From Sutterella parvirubra YIT 11816 (GTDB lineage Bacteria > Pseudomonadota > Gammaproteobacteria > Burkholderiales > Burkholderiaceae_F): 8,416 nucleotides of DNA. Below are positions 1 through 6,131 of the stretch, one piece after another; position 1 is the stretch's first letter, and each line of letters starts with the position of its first letter. The notes beneath the pieces were generated by a model. The model did not search any database. It was not told where the DNA came from and was given only the letters and a program-made list of their open reading frames with translations. The translations under genes were made by a program, and so were the position numbers. Location: assembly GCF_000250875.1 (NCBI RefSeq), contig NZ_JH604859.1:3885-12300 (forward strand), written 5' to 3'.

Positions 1-1031
1 TGCGGGCCGATCTTCGAGATCCCGGAGACGCCCAACGCCACCATGTCGCATTCGGCCTTGGTGGAGTAGCCCTGGAAGTTGCGCTGCAGCGTCCCTTCGA
101 CCTGCGCGCGGGAGAGTTCGTCGTCCGCTTTGGCGAAGTGGTCCATGCCGATGTAGCGGTAGCCGTTCGCGGTCAGGCGCGTGATCGCGTCGAACATGAT
201 GTTCACCTTCTCGACCGTGCCGGGAAGGTCCGCGGGGAGGATGCGGCGCTGCGCCTTGAAGTGGTTCGGGAGGTGCGCGTAGTGGTAGAGCGCGATGCGG
301 TCGGGCGAGATTTCAAGAACCTGGTCGATCGTCTTCGCGAAGGTTTCGCGCGTCTGCTTCGGGAGCCCGTAGATGAGGTCCATGTTGACCGACTCGAAGC
401 CGCAGGCGCGCGCGGCGTCGATCGTCGCCTTCGTCTGCTCGAAGGGCTGGATGCGGTTCACGGCCTTCTGGACGTCGGGGTTGAAGTCCTGAACGCCGCA
501 GGACATGCGGTTCAAGCCCAGCTGACGGAGCTTTTCCACCTTTTCGGGCGGGGTCGAACGGGGGTCGACTTCGATCGAGAATTCGCCCTTTTCGGCCAGG
601 GGGAAACGCTTCGTCAACGTTTCCATCATGAGTTCGAGTTCGTCGTTCTCAAGGAACGTCGGGGTGCCGCCGCCGAAGTGGAGCTGCTCCAATTCCTGCG
701 AGCCCGTGATGTGGGCCTTCACGAGGTCGGCTTCCATTCCGATCGCCTCGATGTACTCGCGGCTCTTCGAGTGGTCGCGCGTCACGATCTTGTTGCAGCC
801 GCAGTAGTAGCAGACGTCGTTGCAGAAGGGGACGTGAACGTAAAGCGAGAGGGGCGCGGGGTCCTTCGCGTCCTTGCGGCCCGCGAGCGCGCGCTCATAG
901 TCTTCGACGCCGAACTGGGCGTGGAAGCGGTCGGCGGTCGGATAAGAGGTGTAGCGCGGCGCGGGTACGTCGAACTTGCGGAGCAGGTCCATGTCGGGCA
1001 GCTCGACGCCGCTGGTTTCCGGGGTCGTCAT
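1..1031 (-). CDS. hemN: Oxygen-independent coproporphyrinogen III oxidase (dehydrogenase), 3' end beyond window
   Basis: This radical-SAM enzyme decarboxylates two propionate side chains of coproporphyrinogen III to give protoporphyrinogen IX without oxygen, a cytoplasmic step of heme synthesis. The visible 343 residues read as HemN throughout. An N-terminal PRYTSYPTADRF segment (residues 25-36) is followed by the radical-SAM [4Fe-4S] motif YVHVPFCNDVCYYCGCNK, with Cys70, Cys74, Cys77 and the extra HemN Cys79. The SAM-binding GGGTPT lies at 120-125, and later come FSIEVDPR, NRMSCGVQDF, MDLIYGLP and RNFQGYSTK. E. coli HemN is about 457 residues, so roughly the last quarter is outside the window. 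The ATG at 1031 is preceded by GAGAGGGA, a good ribosome site, and the start matches the family. The gene is divergent from fnr, with an FNR-type palindrome in between, so anaerobic induction is likely. No disruption is seen. The family call is very secure; HemW-type paralogues lack this N-terminus. Confidence 0.97.
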   Translation of the reverse strand, partial: MTTPETSGVELPDMDLLRKFDVPAPRYTSYPTADRFHAQFGVEDYERALAGRKDAKDPAPLSLYVHVPFCNDVCYYCGCNKIVTRDHSKSREYIEAIGMEADLVKAHITGSQELEQLHFGGGTPTFLENDELELMMETLTKRFPLAEKGEFSIEVDPRSTPPEKVEKLRQLGLNRMSCGVQDFNPDVQKAVNRIQPFEQTKATIDAARACGFESVNMDLIYGLPKQTRETFAKTIDQVLEISPDRIALYHYAHLPNHFKAQRRILPADLPGTVEKVNIMFDAITRLTANGYRYIGMDHFAKADDELSRAQVEGTLQRNFQGYSTKAECDMVALGVSGISKIGP

Positions 1032-1075
1032 CGTGTGTCCCTCTCTTTGGTATGACTTAAGTTAAGGTTCCTGAT

Positions 1076-1081
1076 ATTATT
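1076..1081 (-). promoter_or_regulatory. Probable -10 element of the hemN promoter
   Basis: On the minus strand this reads AATAAT, five of six matches to TATAAT; an overlapping TAATAT lies at 1074-1079. Either places the transcription start near 1067-1069, giving a leader of about 37 nt before the hemN ATG. No good -35 hexamer is present at the expected distance; the palindrome at 1102-1115 occupies that area instead. This is the usual layout of an activator-dependent class II promoter. The assignment is inferred from spacing. Confidence 0.55.
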
Positions 1082-1101
1082 GAGCGGAAGAATGGCGTTT
1101 C

Positions 1102-1115
1102 TTGACGGTTGTCAA
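1102..1115. promoter_or_regulatory. FNR/ANR/FixK-type binding site between hemN and fnr
   Basis: TTGACGGTTGTCAA is an exact inverted repeat of TTGAC around four bases. FNR and ANR sites have the form TTGAT-N4-ATCAA, and FixK-like regulators tolerate or prefer C at the fifth position. The centre (1108.5) is about 40 bp upstream of the inferred hemN start site, matching the -41.5 position of class II FNR-activated promoters. The adjacent fnr gene encodes a regulator with the ETVSR recognition helix suited to such half-sites. The palindrome is seen directly; the factor bound is inferred. Confidence 0.72.
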
Positions 1116-1303
1116 TGCAGCGTCCTTCCAAGCGGAAGCGGTTTTGAGGCCGCGCGCCGCACACGCATTCCCGTCTCGGCGGGGAAATTGCGGTTGATTT
1201 TAGGCATCCGAGATTATTTGTAGATTAGCAATCACAGGCCATGCCGCCTCCGCCGGCCGACCACCCGACGGGACCCATGACCGACCGATGGGAGAAAGCC
1301 CCG

Positions 1304-2074
1304 ATGTTGAATTTGTCCTCGCTGAGGGTCGCCTGCTCGAACTGCAACCTGCGGGAGTCGTGCCTGCCTACGGGACTTTCCCTGAAGGAAGTCGAGCGCG
1401 TGGAGGATTTGGTGAGCACCAGGAAGCGCGTGAAGCGCGGCGAGGCGCTCTTCCGCGTGGGCGACAGCTTTGAGGCGGTGTATGCGGTGCGCCTGGGCTT
1501 TTTAAAGAGCATCGTGCTCTCCTCGGACGGCCGCGAGCAGGTGACGAACTTCTTCATGGCGGGCGACATGGTGGGCGTGGACGGCATCGCCTCGGGCGTG
1601 CACTCCTGCGACGTGATCGCCTTGGAAGACACCGAAGTCTGCATGATCCCGTGGGAAACGCTGGAAGACACCGCCACCTCGATGCACGCGATGGGCTCGC
1701 ACTTCATGAAGCTCCTCTCGCGCGAAATCGTGCGCCAGCACGGCGTGATGCTGCTTCTGGGGTCGATGCACGCCGAAGAACGCCTGGCGGCGTTCCTCCT
1801 TTCGCTCTCGCAGCGCTACGAGCAGCGCGGGTATTCGCGCGCGGAATTCGTGCTCCGCATGACGCGCGCCGAAATCGGGTCGTACCTGGGGCTGAAGCTG
1901 GAGACGGTCTCGCGCGTGCTTTCGCGCTTCTCGCACGACGGCCTGATCGACGTGAACCAGAAGCACGTGCGGATCTTCAACGCCGAAGGGCTTCGCGCCA
2001 TCGTCTCCGGGGTGCCGCCCGAGAACGCGGACGACACGCCGCCCGCGAGGAAGATTCCGGTGAAGAAGGCTTGA
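1304..2074 (+). CDS. fnr: FNR-type oxygen-sensing transcriptional regulator (Crp/Fnr family)
   Basis: A cytoplasmic DNA-binding protein of 256 residues (E. coli FNR has 250) that senses oxygen through a [4Fe-4S] cluster and controls the anaerobic switch. The cluster ligands are all present: Cys11, Cys14 and Cys20 in CSNCNLRESC, and Cys113 in EVCMIPWETL, equivalent to E. coli Cys20/23/29/122. A cyclic-nucleotide-type beta-barrel (about 25-120) leads into a dimerisation helix (about 125-155) and a C-terminal winged helix-turn-helix. Its recognition helix is LKLETVSRVLSRF, with Glu200, Ser203 and Arg204, the residues that read TTGAT-like half-sites. The start at 1304 was chosen because GGAG lies nine bases upstream and the N-terminus then matches short betaproteobacterial FNRs. 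In-frame ATGs at 1277 and 1241 would add 9 or 21 residues but have weaker ribosome sites. The retained cysteines argue against a CRP or a cluster-less DNR regulator. The tail after about residue 235 is poorly conserved and proline-rich. Confidence 0.95.
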   Translation: MLNLSSLRVACSNCNLRESCLPTGLSLKEVERVEDLVSTRKRVKRGEALFRVGDSFEAVYAVRLGFLKSIVLSSDGREQVTNFFMAGDMVGVDGIASGVHSCDVIALEDTEVCMIPWETLEDTATSMHAMGSHFMKLLSREIVRQHGVMLLLGSMHAEERLAAFLLSLSQRYEQRGYSRAEFVLRMTRAEIGSYLGLKLETVSRVLSRFSHDGLIDVNQKHVRIFNAEGLRAIVSGVPPENADDTPPARKIPVKKA

Positions 2075-2113
2075 AGCGTGGAAAGCGCTGAAGCCTGAAC
2101 AGTTGAATGGAAG

Positions 2114-2147
2114 AACGCCCCGAACCTGAGTGGTTGCGGGGCGTTTT
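2114..2147 (+). terminator. Rho-independent terminator of fnr, possibly bidirectional
   Basis: AACGCCCCG (2114-2122) pairs perfectly with CGGGGCGTT (2137-2145). The inner AACC/GGTT continues the stem across a single bulged G, leaving a TGAGT loop, and the hairpin runs into TTTT on the plus strand. It lies 40 bp after the fnr stop and 35 bp beyond the stop of the convergent dehydrogenase gene. On the minus strand it is followed by a weaker T-containing tail (CTTCC), so it may also stop the opposing operon. Confidence 0.88.
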
Positions 2148-2181
2148 GCTTGTCCGGCGTCTTTGCCCGGTGTCGGGCGGT

Positions 2182-3015
2182 TCACTTCATCTTTGAGAGA
2201 AGCGCCCCTGCGATCCGCGTCGCCAACCGTCGGGGCGCCAACTGCGTCAGCACCGCACCGAAGCGGTTGAGGCCGCCGCAGACGACGAGCCGCTCGCCCG
2301 CGCGCATGGCGCGAAGGGCTTCCTTCGCGACGCCCCCGGCGTCCATCGCCTGACGGTCGAACGGGGAGTCTTCCCGGAGTCCCGCCGCGACGCCGAAGCC
2401 CGTCCTCACGGGCCCGGGCGCGCAGGTCGTGAGCGTGACGCGGCCTCGGGCCGAGGCGTCGAGTTCCGCGGCGATCGCCTCGGAGTAGGAAAGCACGAAA
2501 GCCTTCGTCGCGGCGTAGTGCGCGAAGTAGGGAATGCTCTGGAAGGCCGCCGTGCTCGCGATGTTGAGGATGCGGGCGGGCGCCGAAGGCGTGCCCGTCT
2601 CCGTGAACCTCCGCGCCGCACGGTGCGTGAGCCGCATGAGGGCTTCGGCGTTCAGCCGCAGCATCCTCACGAGCACGTCCTCGTCGATCGAGGCGTCGGG
2701 CCCGAAGGCGCCGAACCCGGCGTTGTTGACGAGGATGTCGAAGCGGAAGTCCCGGCTTTCGGCCAGGGCGACGGTCGAGGCCCAGAGGTGCTCCACCGCA
2801 CGGGCCTCCGACAAGTCCGCCGCGACCGGGTGGACCTCGATGCCGCAGGCGCGCCAGCGTTCCGCGCACGCCTCGAGATCCCGGGCGCTCCAGGCGTTGA
2901 TGACGAGGTTGACGCCGGCGTGGGCGAGATTTTCGGCGACGGCGCGGCCGATGCCGCTCGTCGCCCCCGTGACGAGGGCGAGCGAACGGATTCTGGGGCT
3001 CGCCGCAGTACTCAC
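2182..3015 (-). CDS. Classical short-chain dehydrogenase/reductase (SDR), substrate unknown
   Basis: An NAD(P)(H)-dependent oxidoreductase with a Rossmann fold, about 277 residues and probably cytoplasmic, since no signal peptide or membrane segment is evident. The cofactor motif TGATSGIG is at 16-23, NNAG at 97-100 and the catalytic set Asn122, Ser154, Tyr167 and Lys171 is complete (YAATK). The post-catalytic APGPVRTGF (199-207) is also typical of classical SDRs. The N-terminal spacing and NIAS segment resemble the DltE/YbbO-like group of uncharacterised SDRs, but sequence alone does not give a substrate. The gene is second in an operon behind ugpQ. The GTG at 3015 overlaps the ugpQ stop as GTGA, suggesting translational coupling; an in-frame GTG at 3021 is an alternative, and neither has a clear ribosome site of its own. 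A role in lipid or glycerol metabolism is only a guess from the neighbour. Confidence 0.9.
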   Translation of the reverse strand: MSTAASPRIRSLALVTGATSGIGRAVAENLAHAGVNLVINAWSARDLEACAERWRACGIEVHPVAADLSEARAVEHLWASTVALAESRDFRFDILVNNAGFGAFGPDASIDEDVLVRMLRLNAEALMRLTHRAARRFTETGTPSAPARILNIASTAAFQSIPYFAHYAATKAFVLSYSEAIAAELDASARGRVTLTTCAPGPVRTGFGVAAGLREDSPFDRQAMDAGGVAKEALRAMRAGERLVVCGGLNRFGAVLTQLAPRRLATRIAGALLSKMK

Positions 3016-3797
3016 AGGCACGGACGGACGATGTCGAGACGGTCGGTGCAGACGGCGTCCACACCCATGCGCCAGAGTTCCTGGAGGCGCACCGGGCTGT
3101 TGACCGTGTAGCAGAAGACCCAGAAGCCTTCGGCGTGGGCGCGCTCGACGAGTTCAGGGGTCGTGCGGCGTTGGTTCATGTGGACCGACACGCATTGGAG
3201 GCGCTTCGCCGTTTCGACCCAGTCCTCAGGGACTTCGTCGAAGAGGAACCCGCGGGGGAGTTCGGGCGCGGTCTCCAGCGCGGCTTCGAGCGCCGCCACC
3301 TTGAAGGAGCTCATGAGGGGCACCGCGGGGACGATCCCTTCGCGGGTGCCGCCCGCGGGCGAGATGAGGTCCGCGTAGAGTTCGCGCGTCATCTTCGCGA
3401 CGACGCGGCCCGTTTCGGCCTCATGCCCCTTGGCGGGCTTGATTTCGATGTTGAGCCAGCAGCGGTTGGCGCGGCACCAGCGGACGGTCTGCTCAAAGCC
3501 GGCGGGCGGAATGCCGCAGTATTCGGGCGAGAACCAGCTCCCCGCGTCCAACGTGCGCACCTCAAGGCTCGTCAATTCAGGGACGGACCCCTGACGGTCG
3601 CGGATCGTGCGCCCGAAGACTTCGTCGTGCATGAGGATGGGCACGCCGTCCTTGGCGAGCATCGCGTCGGTTTCCATCGCCGCGAACCCATGGCGGAGGC
3701 CCGTGCGGAAGGCTTCGAGCGTGTTTTCAGGGGCGAGCGTGCCGCCGCCGCGGTGCGCGCTGATGCGCGCGTAAGGCCAAACGGGGTGCTGATGCAT
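3012..3797 (-). CDS. ugpQ: Glycerophosphodiester phosphodiesterase, cytoplasmic UgpQ type
   Basis: Hydrolyses glycerophosphodiesters from phospholipid breakdown to sn-glycerol 3-phosphate plus an alcohol. The 261 residues (E. coli UgpQ has 247) form a single GDPD TIM-barrel. The catalytic His15-Arg16 lie in ISAHRGGGTLAPENTLEAF, Glu42 and Asp44 in METDAMLAKDG, His57 in LMHDE and Glu118/Lys120 in NIEIKP. AGSWFS, APELPRGFLFDE, CVSVHMNQ, FCYTVNSP and GVDAVCTDRLD all follow the UgpQ pattern closely. No signal peptide is present, which separates it from periplasmic GlpQ. The ATG at 3797 has AGGA 12 bases upstream, a somewhat long spacing, but the start fits the family (WPYxRIxAHRG right at the N-terminus). 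A promoter-like pair is at 3836-3864. It is first in an operon with the dehydrogenase downstream, overlapping it by four bases. No ugpBAEC transport genes are visible in the window. Confidence 0.95.
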   Translation of the reverse strand: MHQHPVWPYARISAHRGGGTLAPENTLEAFRTGLRHGFAAMETDAMLAKDGVPILMHDEVFGRTIRDRQGSVPELTSLEVRTLDAGSWFSPEYCGIPPAGFEQTVRWCRANRCWLNIEIKPAKGHEAETGRVVAKMTRELYADLISPAGGTREGIVPAVPLMSSFKVAALEAALETAPELPRGFLFDEVPEDWVETAKRLQCVSVHMNQRRTTPELVERAHAEGFWVFCYTVNSPVRLQELWRMGVDAVCTDRLDIVRPCL

Positions 3798-3835
3798 GGT
3801 GTGTCGAGGTCCTGAGTTGTTGGTTGACGAGGTGG

Positions 3836-3864
3836 ATTCTCGTGCGGAGGCGGGCCCATGGCAA
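3836..3864 (-). promoter_or_regulatory. Probable sigma70-like promoter of ugpQ
   Basis: On the minus strand TTGCCA (3864-3859, five of six to TTGACA) and GAGAAT (3841-3836, four of six to TATAAT) are separated by exactly 17 bases. The predicted start is near 3829, giving a leader of about 30 nt before the ugpQ ATG. This would serve the ugpQ-dehydrogenase pair and needs none of the long upstream region. Inferred from consensus and spacing only. Confidence 0.5.
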
Positions 3865-4114
3865 GACGCGCCGAGCAGAGGAGTCGACGGCGGTCAAAGG
3901 TTGGCGCGGGAGGCGGAGGAGGGGAAAAGGGTGCGGGAGGTGGAGGGAAAGCGCCCGGAAGGCCGACGGAAGGCGCTCTGCGGGGAGTTTGCGGGGACTT
4001 TGAGGGGGCTCGGAGGCGGTCACGTCCGGCGTTCGCAATGGGTGCGCGGGAGCGGGACGGAAACCGGAGAAGTACCGGAGAGGGGCCCAATGTCGGAAAC
4101 GGGTGGCCGGGCGG
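3865..4114. other. Gene-free purine-rich stretch with G-quadruplex motif
   Basis: The plus strand is strongly G/A-rich from about 3843 to 4095, with many GGGA, GGAGG and GGGG tracts. Long open frames cross it on both strands, but their translations are low-complexity (Pro/Arg on one strand, Gly/Arg/Glu on the other) and resemble no family, so I do not call a gene. Within it, 3921-3947 fits the G3+N1-7 quadruplex rule: GGGG, loop of 4, GGG, loop of 3, GGG, loop of 7, GGG. Confidence 0.55.
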
Positions 4115-4157
4115 AAAAGAAAAAAACCTCGCGGATGTTTTCCCAGCATCCGCGAGG
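4115..4157 (-). terminator. Strong minus-strand terminator with no protein gene in front of it
   Basis: CCTCGCGGATG (4127-4137) pairs perfectly with CATCCGCGAGG (4147-4157) around a 9-base loop. On the minus strand the hairpin is followed by TTTTTTTCTTTT. On the plus strand it is not followed by a T-run, so the direction is minus. The nearest minus-strand protein gene upstream, nnr, already has two terminators, so this one must end something else or act as a back-up. Confidence 0.85.
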
Positions 4158-4230
4158 CGAACCCTCAATTTTCTTTCAACCTGTATCAGGAGAAGATAAA
4201 GCGATGACGTGTTTCCCTCACGTCGTCGCG
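4115..4230 (-). ncRNA. Candidate small RNA of about 110-120 nt ending in the terminator at 4115-4157
   Basis: On the minus strand a TATAGT -10-like hexamer (4242-4237) predicts a start near 4230; the -35 region is poor, with TTCACG 20 bases upstream the best candidate. The predicted transcript contains a GACGTG/CACGTC hairpin with a 7-base loop (about 4205-4223), a small CCTG/CAGG hairpin, an A-rich single-stranded stretch (GAAAGAAAATTGAG) and then the 11-bp terminator hairpin with a U-run. This modular shape is common in trans-acting regulatory RNAs. I recognise no known RNA family; 6S, RNase P, tmRNA and SRP RNA hallmarks are absent. It could instead be a terminated leader read-through product ahead of ugpQ. 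Confidence 0.35.
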
Positions 4231-4385
4231 GGTTTAACTATACCGAAAGCGGGGCCGTACGGCGTGAACGATTTGCGAAACCTGTAAGGGATTGTTGAGA
4301 AGTCTCGGATTCGCTTCCCGTTCGGGTAGAGAGAAGGAGACAGCTCTCTTTTGTTGGGATTCCTTGCGGCAGAGGACTCGGACAG

Positions 4386-4423
4386 AAAAAAAGGGGCCCG
4401 CGTCCGCCTTCGGACCGGGCCCG
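4386..4423 (-). terminator. Second terminator downstream of nnr
   Basis: On the minus strand CGGGCCC/GGGCCCG and GTCCG/CGGAC form a nearly continuous 12-bp GC-rich stem with one bulge and a 4-base loop, followed by TTTTTTT (4392-4386). It lies about 35 bp beyond the hairpin at 4459-4483, making a tandem terminator pair behind nnr. Confidence 0.85.
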
Positions 4424-4458
4424 TTTCCGGCGTTGGACCGTCTCTTGCGCCGTCGCGG

Positions 4459-4483
4459 AAAAACGTCTCGGCGTGAAGAGACG
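4459..4483 (-). terminator. First terminator downstream of nnr
   Basis: On the minus strand CGTCTC and GAGACG form a 6-bp stem with an 8-base loop, followed directly by TTTTTCC. It begins about 11 bp past the nnr stop codon. The stem is shorter than that of the terminator at 4386-4423, which may explain why a second one is kept. Confidence 0.65.
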
Positions 4484-4493
4484 GCCGCAGGTT

Positions 4494-5966
4494 TTATTCC
4501 GCGGCGCTCCGCGCGCGGAGAACTTCGAGCGTCTCGGCGCTCATTTCAAGGATGTCGCTCGCGGTGACGTTCGCGAGGCACCCGTCGACCGACTGCCCGT
4601 GAATCCAGACGGCGGCGAGCGCGGACTCGACGGCGTCGAACTTCTGTGCGAGGAAGGCGCCAATCATGCCGGCCAGGACGTCGCCGGAGCCGGCCGTGGC
4701 GAGCATGGCGTTCCCGGTGGGGTTCACCCAGGCGCGGCCGCTGCGGAGCGCCGTCACCGTGCCGGTGCCCTTCAAGACGACGATCGCGCCCGACTGGACG
4801 GCAAGCTCCCGGGCGGCGGCGACGCGGTCGACCGTGACGCCTTCGACGGGGCGGCGCAGAAGCCGCGCGGCTTCGCCTTCGTGCGGCGTGATCACCGTGG
4901 CGGCGCGGCGCGCGAGAAGGAGGTCCTGAAGCGGCATGTTCGCGGCGATGAGGTTGAGCGCGTCGGCGTCGATGACGAGGGGCTTTTCAGACTTTAGGGC
5001 CGCCTCCACGCGGGCGCGGGCGCGCTCGGTTTGGCCGAGCCCCGGGCCGATCACCGTCGCGGTGAAGTCGCCGTCGACGGGGTGCGCGCCGGTGGCGAAC
5101 ATGAGTTCGGGCGAGATCGGGTCGACCGCCGGGACGTTCTCGGCGAAGGCTTCAAGGGTGACGCTCCCGGCGCCGAGGCGCAGGGCCGCGCGCGAGGCGA
5201 GGAACGCGGCACCCAGGCGCCCGGTGTCGCCGCCCGTGACGAGAAGCTTCCCGAAGGTGCCCTTGTGCGAAAAGCGCGCGCGCTCCTGACGGACGTAGCG
5301 GAATTCGTCGAGGCCGGTGACGGAGAGGGACGACAGCGGCACGCTCACGTCGAGCTCGCGCAGGATCACCTCACCCGCGGCGTCGGGGCCTTCGTTCAGA
5401 TAGAGACCCGCCTTGACGGCGAGAAACGCCATCGTCGCGTCGGCGCGGCAGCCCGGGATCGTGCCGATCCAGTTGCCGGTCGCGGGGTTGAGGCCGGTCG
5501 GGACGTCGAGCGAGAGCTTCTTCGCGCGGCGTTCGTTGAACCAAAGGACGGCGTCGAGGTAGGCGCCCGAGACGGGCTTCTCTTGACCGGTGCCGAAGAG
5601 ACCGTCGACCACGACCGCGGCGGGTTCGGTCATGTAGGGGTCTTCCGAAATCGTGCCGCCCGCGGCGCGCCACTCCTCCACCATGCGGCGGCAGAGGTCG
5701 CTCTTCGCGGGGCCGGGCATCACGAGCTCGACCGCGACGCCTTCGCGGCGAAGTGCGAGCGCCGCGCAGACGGCGTCGCCCCCGTTGTTGCCGGGGCCGG
5801 CGAGGACCGTCACGCGCTCGCCCTCATTGATTTCTCCGCGGATCCACGCCGCGGCGGCCTCACCCGCACGGCGCATGAGCACGTCGTCGCCCAAAAGGTT
5901 CGACATGCGGTGTTCGAGAAGCTTGAGTTCGTCGTCGTTGAGGATCGTGAGGCTCGTGAGGCTCAT
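4494..5966 (-). CDS. nnr: Bifunctional NAD(P)H-hydrate repair enzyme: NAD(P)HX epimerase + ADP-dependent NAD(P)HX dehydratase
   Basis: Repairs hydrated NADH and NADPH in the cytoplasm. The N-terminal YjeF domain (NnrE) interconverts the R and S epimers, and the C-terminal ribokinase-like domain (NnrD) dehydrates the S form using ADP. The 490 residues match the fused bacterial form (about 500). Epimerase motifs are GPGNNGGD (57-64), VDGLFGTG (120-127) and SLDVPTGLNPATG (152-164). Dehydratase motifs are HKGTFGKLLVTGG (234-246), GPGLGQ (307-312), VIDADALN (331-338), ITPHEGE (359-365), VVLKGTGT (396-403) and NPTGNAMLATAGSGDVLAG (415-433), with the catalytic Asp429. An upstream extension is open but unlike the family. 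The ATG at 5966 gives the usual short N-terminus and has AGGA about nine bases ahead. The gene appears monocistronic, with a TACAAT -10 just upstream and tandem terminators behind. Both catalytic halves look intact. Confidence 0.96.
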   Translation of the reverse strand: MSLTSLTILNDDELKLLEHRMSNLLGDDVLMRRAGEAAAAWIRGEINEGERVTVLAGPGNNGGDAVCAALALRREGVAVELVMPGPAKSDLCRRMVEEWRAAGGTISEDPYMTEPAAVVVDGLFGTGQEKPVSGAYLDAVLWFNERRAKKLSLDVPTGLNPATGNWIGTIPGCRADATMAFLAVKAGLYLNEGPDAAGEVILRELDVSVPLSSLSVTGLDEFRYVRQERARFSHKGTFGKLLVTGGDTGRLGAAFLASRAALRLGAGSVTLEAFAENVPAVDPISPELMFATGAHPVDGDFTATVIGPGLGQTERARARVEAALKSEKPLVIDADALNLIAANMPLQDLLLARRAATVITPHEGEAARLLRRPVEGVTVDRVAAARELAVQSGAIVVLKGTGTVTALRSGRAWVNPTGNAMLATAGSGDVLAGMIGAFLAQKFDAVESALAAVWIHGQSVDGCLANVTASDILEMSAETLEVLRARSAAE

Positions 5967-6003
5967 GGGTCGGGTCCTGGGGAAAGTAATTTCGGAACGC
6001 AAC

Positions 6004-6009
6004 ATTGTA
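6004..6009 (-). promoter_or_regulatory. Possible -10 element for nnr
   Basis: On the minus strand this is TACAAT, five of six to consensus, predicting a start near 5997 and a leader of about 30 nt before the nnr ATG. The -35 position (about 6027-6032, GGACGG) is poor. The stretch further upstream is built of GGACGG/TGGACGGG-like imperfect repeats. Confidence 0.4.
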
Positions 6010-6131
6010 GACCCCGGGTCGGGCGGCCGTCCCGCTCCGGCCCACCCAGCCCGTCCATCCGTCCCGTCCATTCGCTCCGAAGGTCCGTATAGTGGGAGGC
6101 ACCACGCAACAACGCACCCATCGAGGCCGAC

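Noticed and set aside
138..1055. 305-codon open frame on the plus strand
   Set aside because: Lies wholly antisense to a clear hemN with intact radical-SAM motifs; its Val/Arg/Asp-rich translation is the typical shadow of GC-rich coding DNA.
1194..1226. Possible fnr promoter (TTGATT and TAGATT)
   Set aside because: Spacing of 21 bases is too long and alternative -10 words are poor; the AT-rich patch probably contains the promoter, but I cannot place it.
1502..3064. 520-codon open frame on the minus strand
   Set aside because: Crosses antisense fnr, the terminator and the SDR gene out of frame; the Arg/Pro/Gly/His-rich translation resembles no family.
4204..4287. 27-residue plus-strand small ORF (MTCFPHVVAG...) with AGGAG 11 bases upstream and a weak AGAGAG/CTCTCT hairpin downstream at 4328-4352
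   Set aside because: Ribosome-site spacing is long, no promoter is visible, and the stronger signals here (U-run terminator, TATAGT) point to the opposite strand. Worth a look only if ribosome profiling shows signal.
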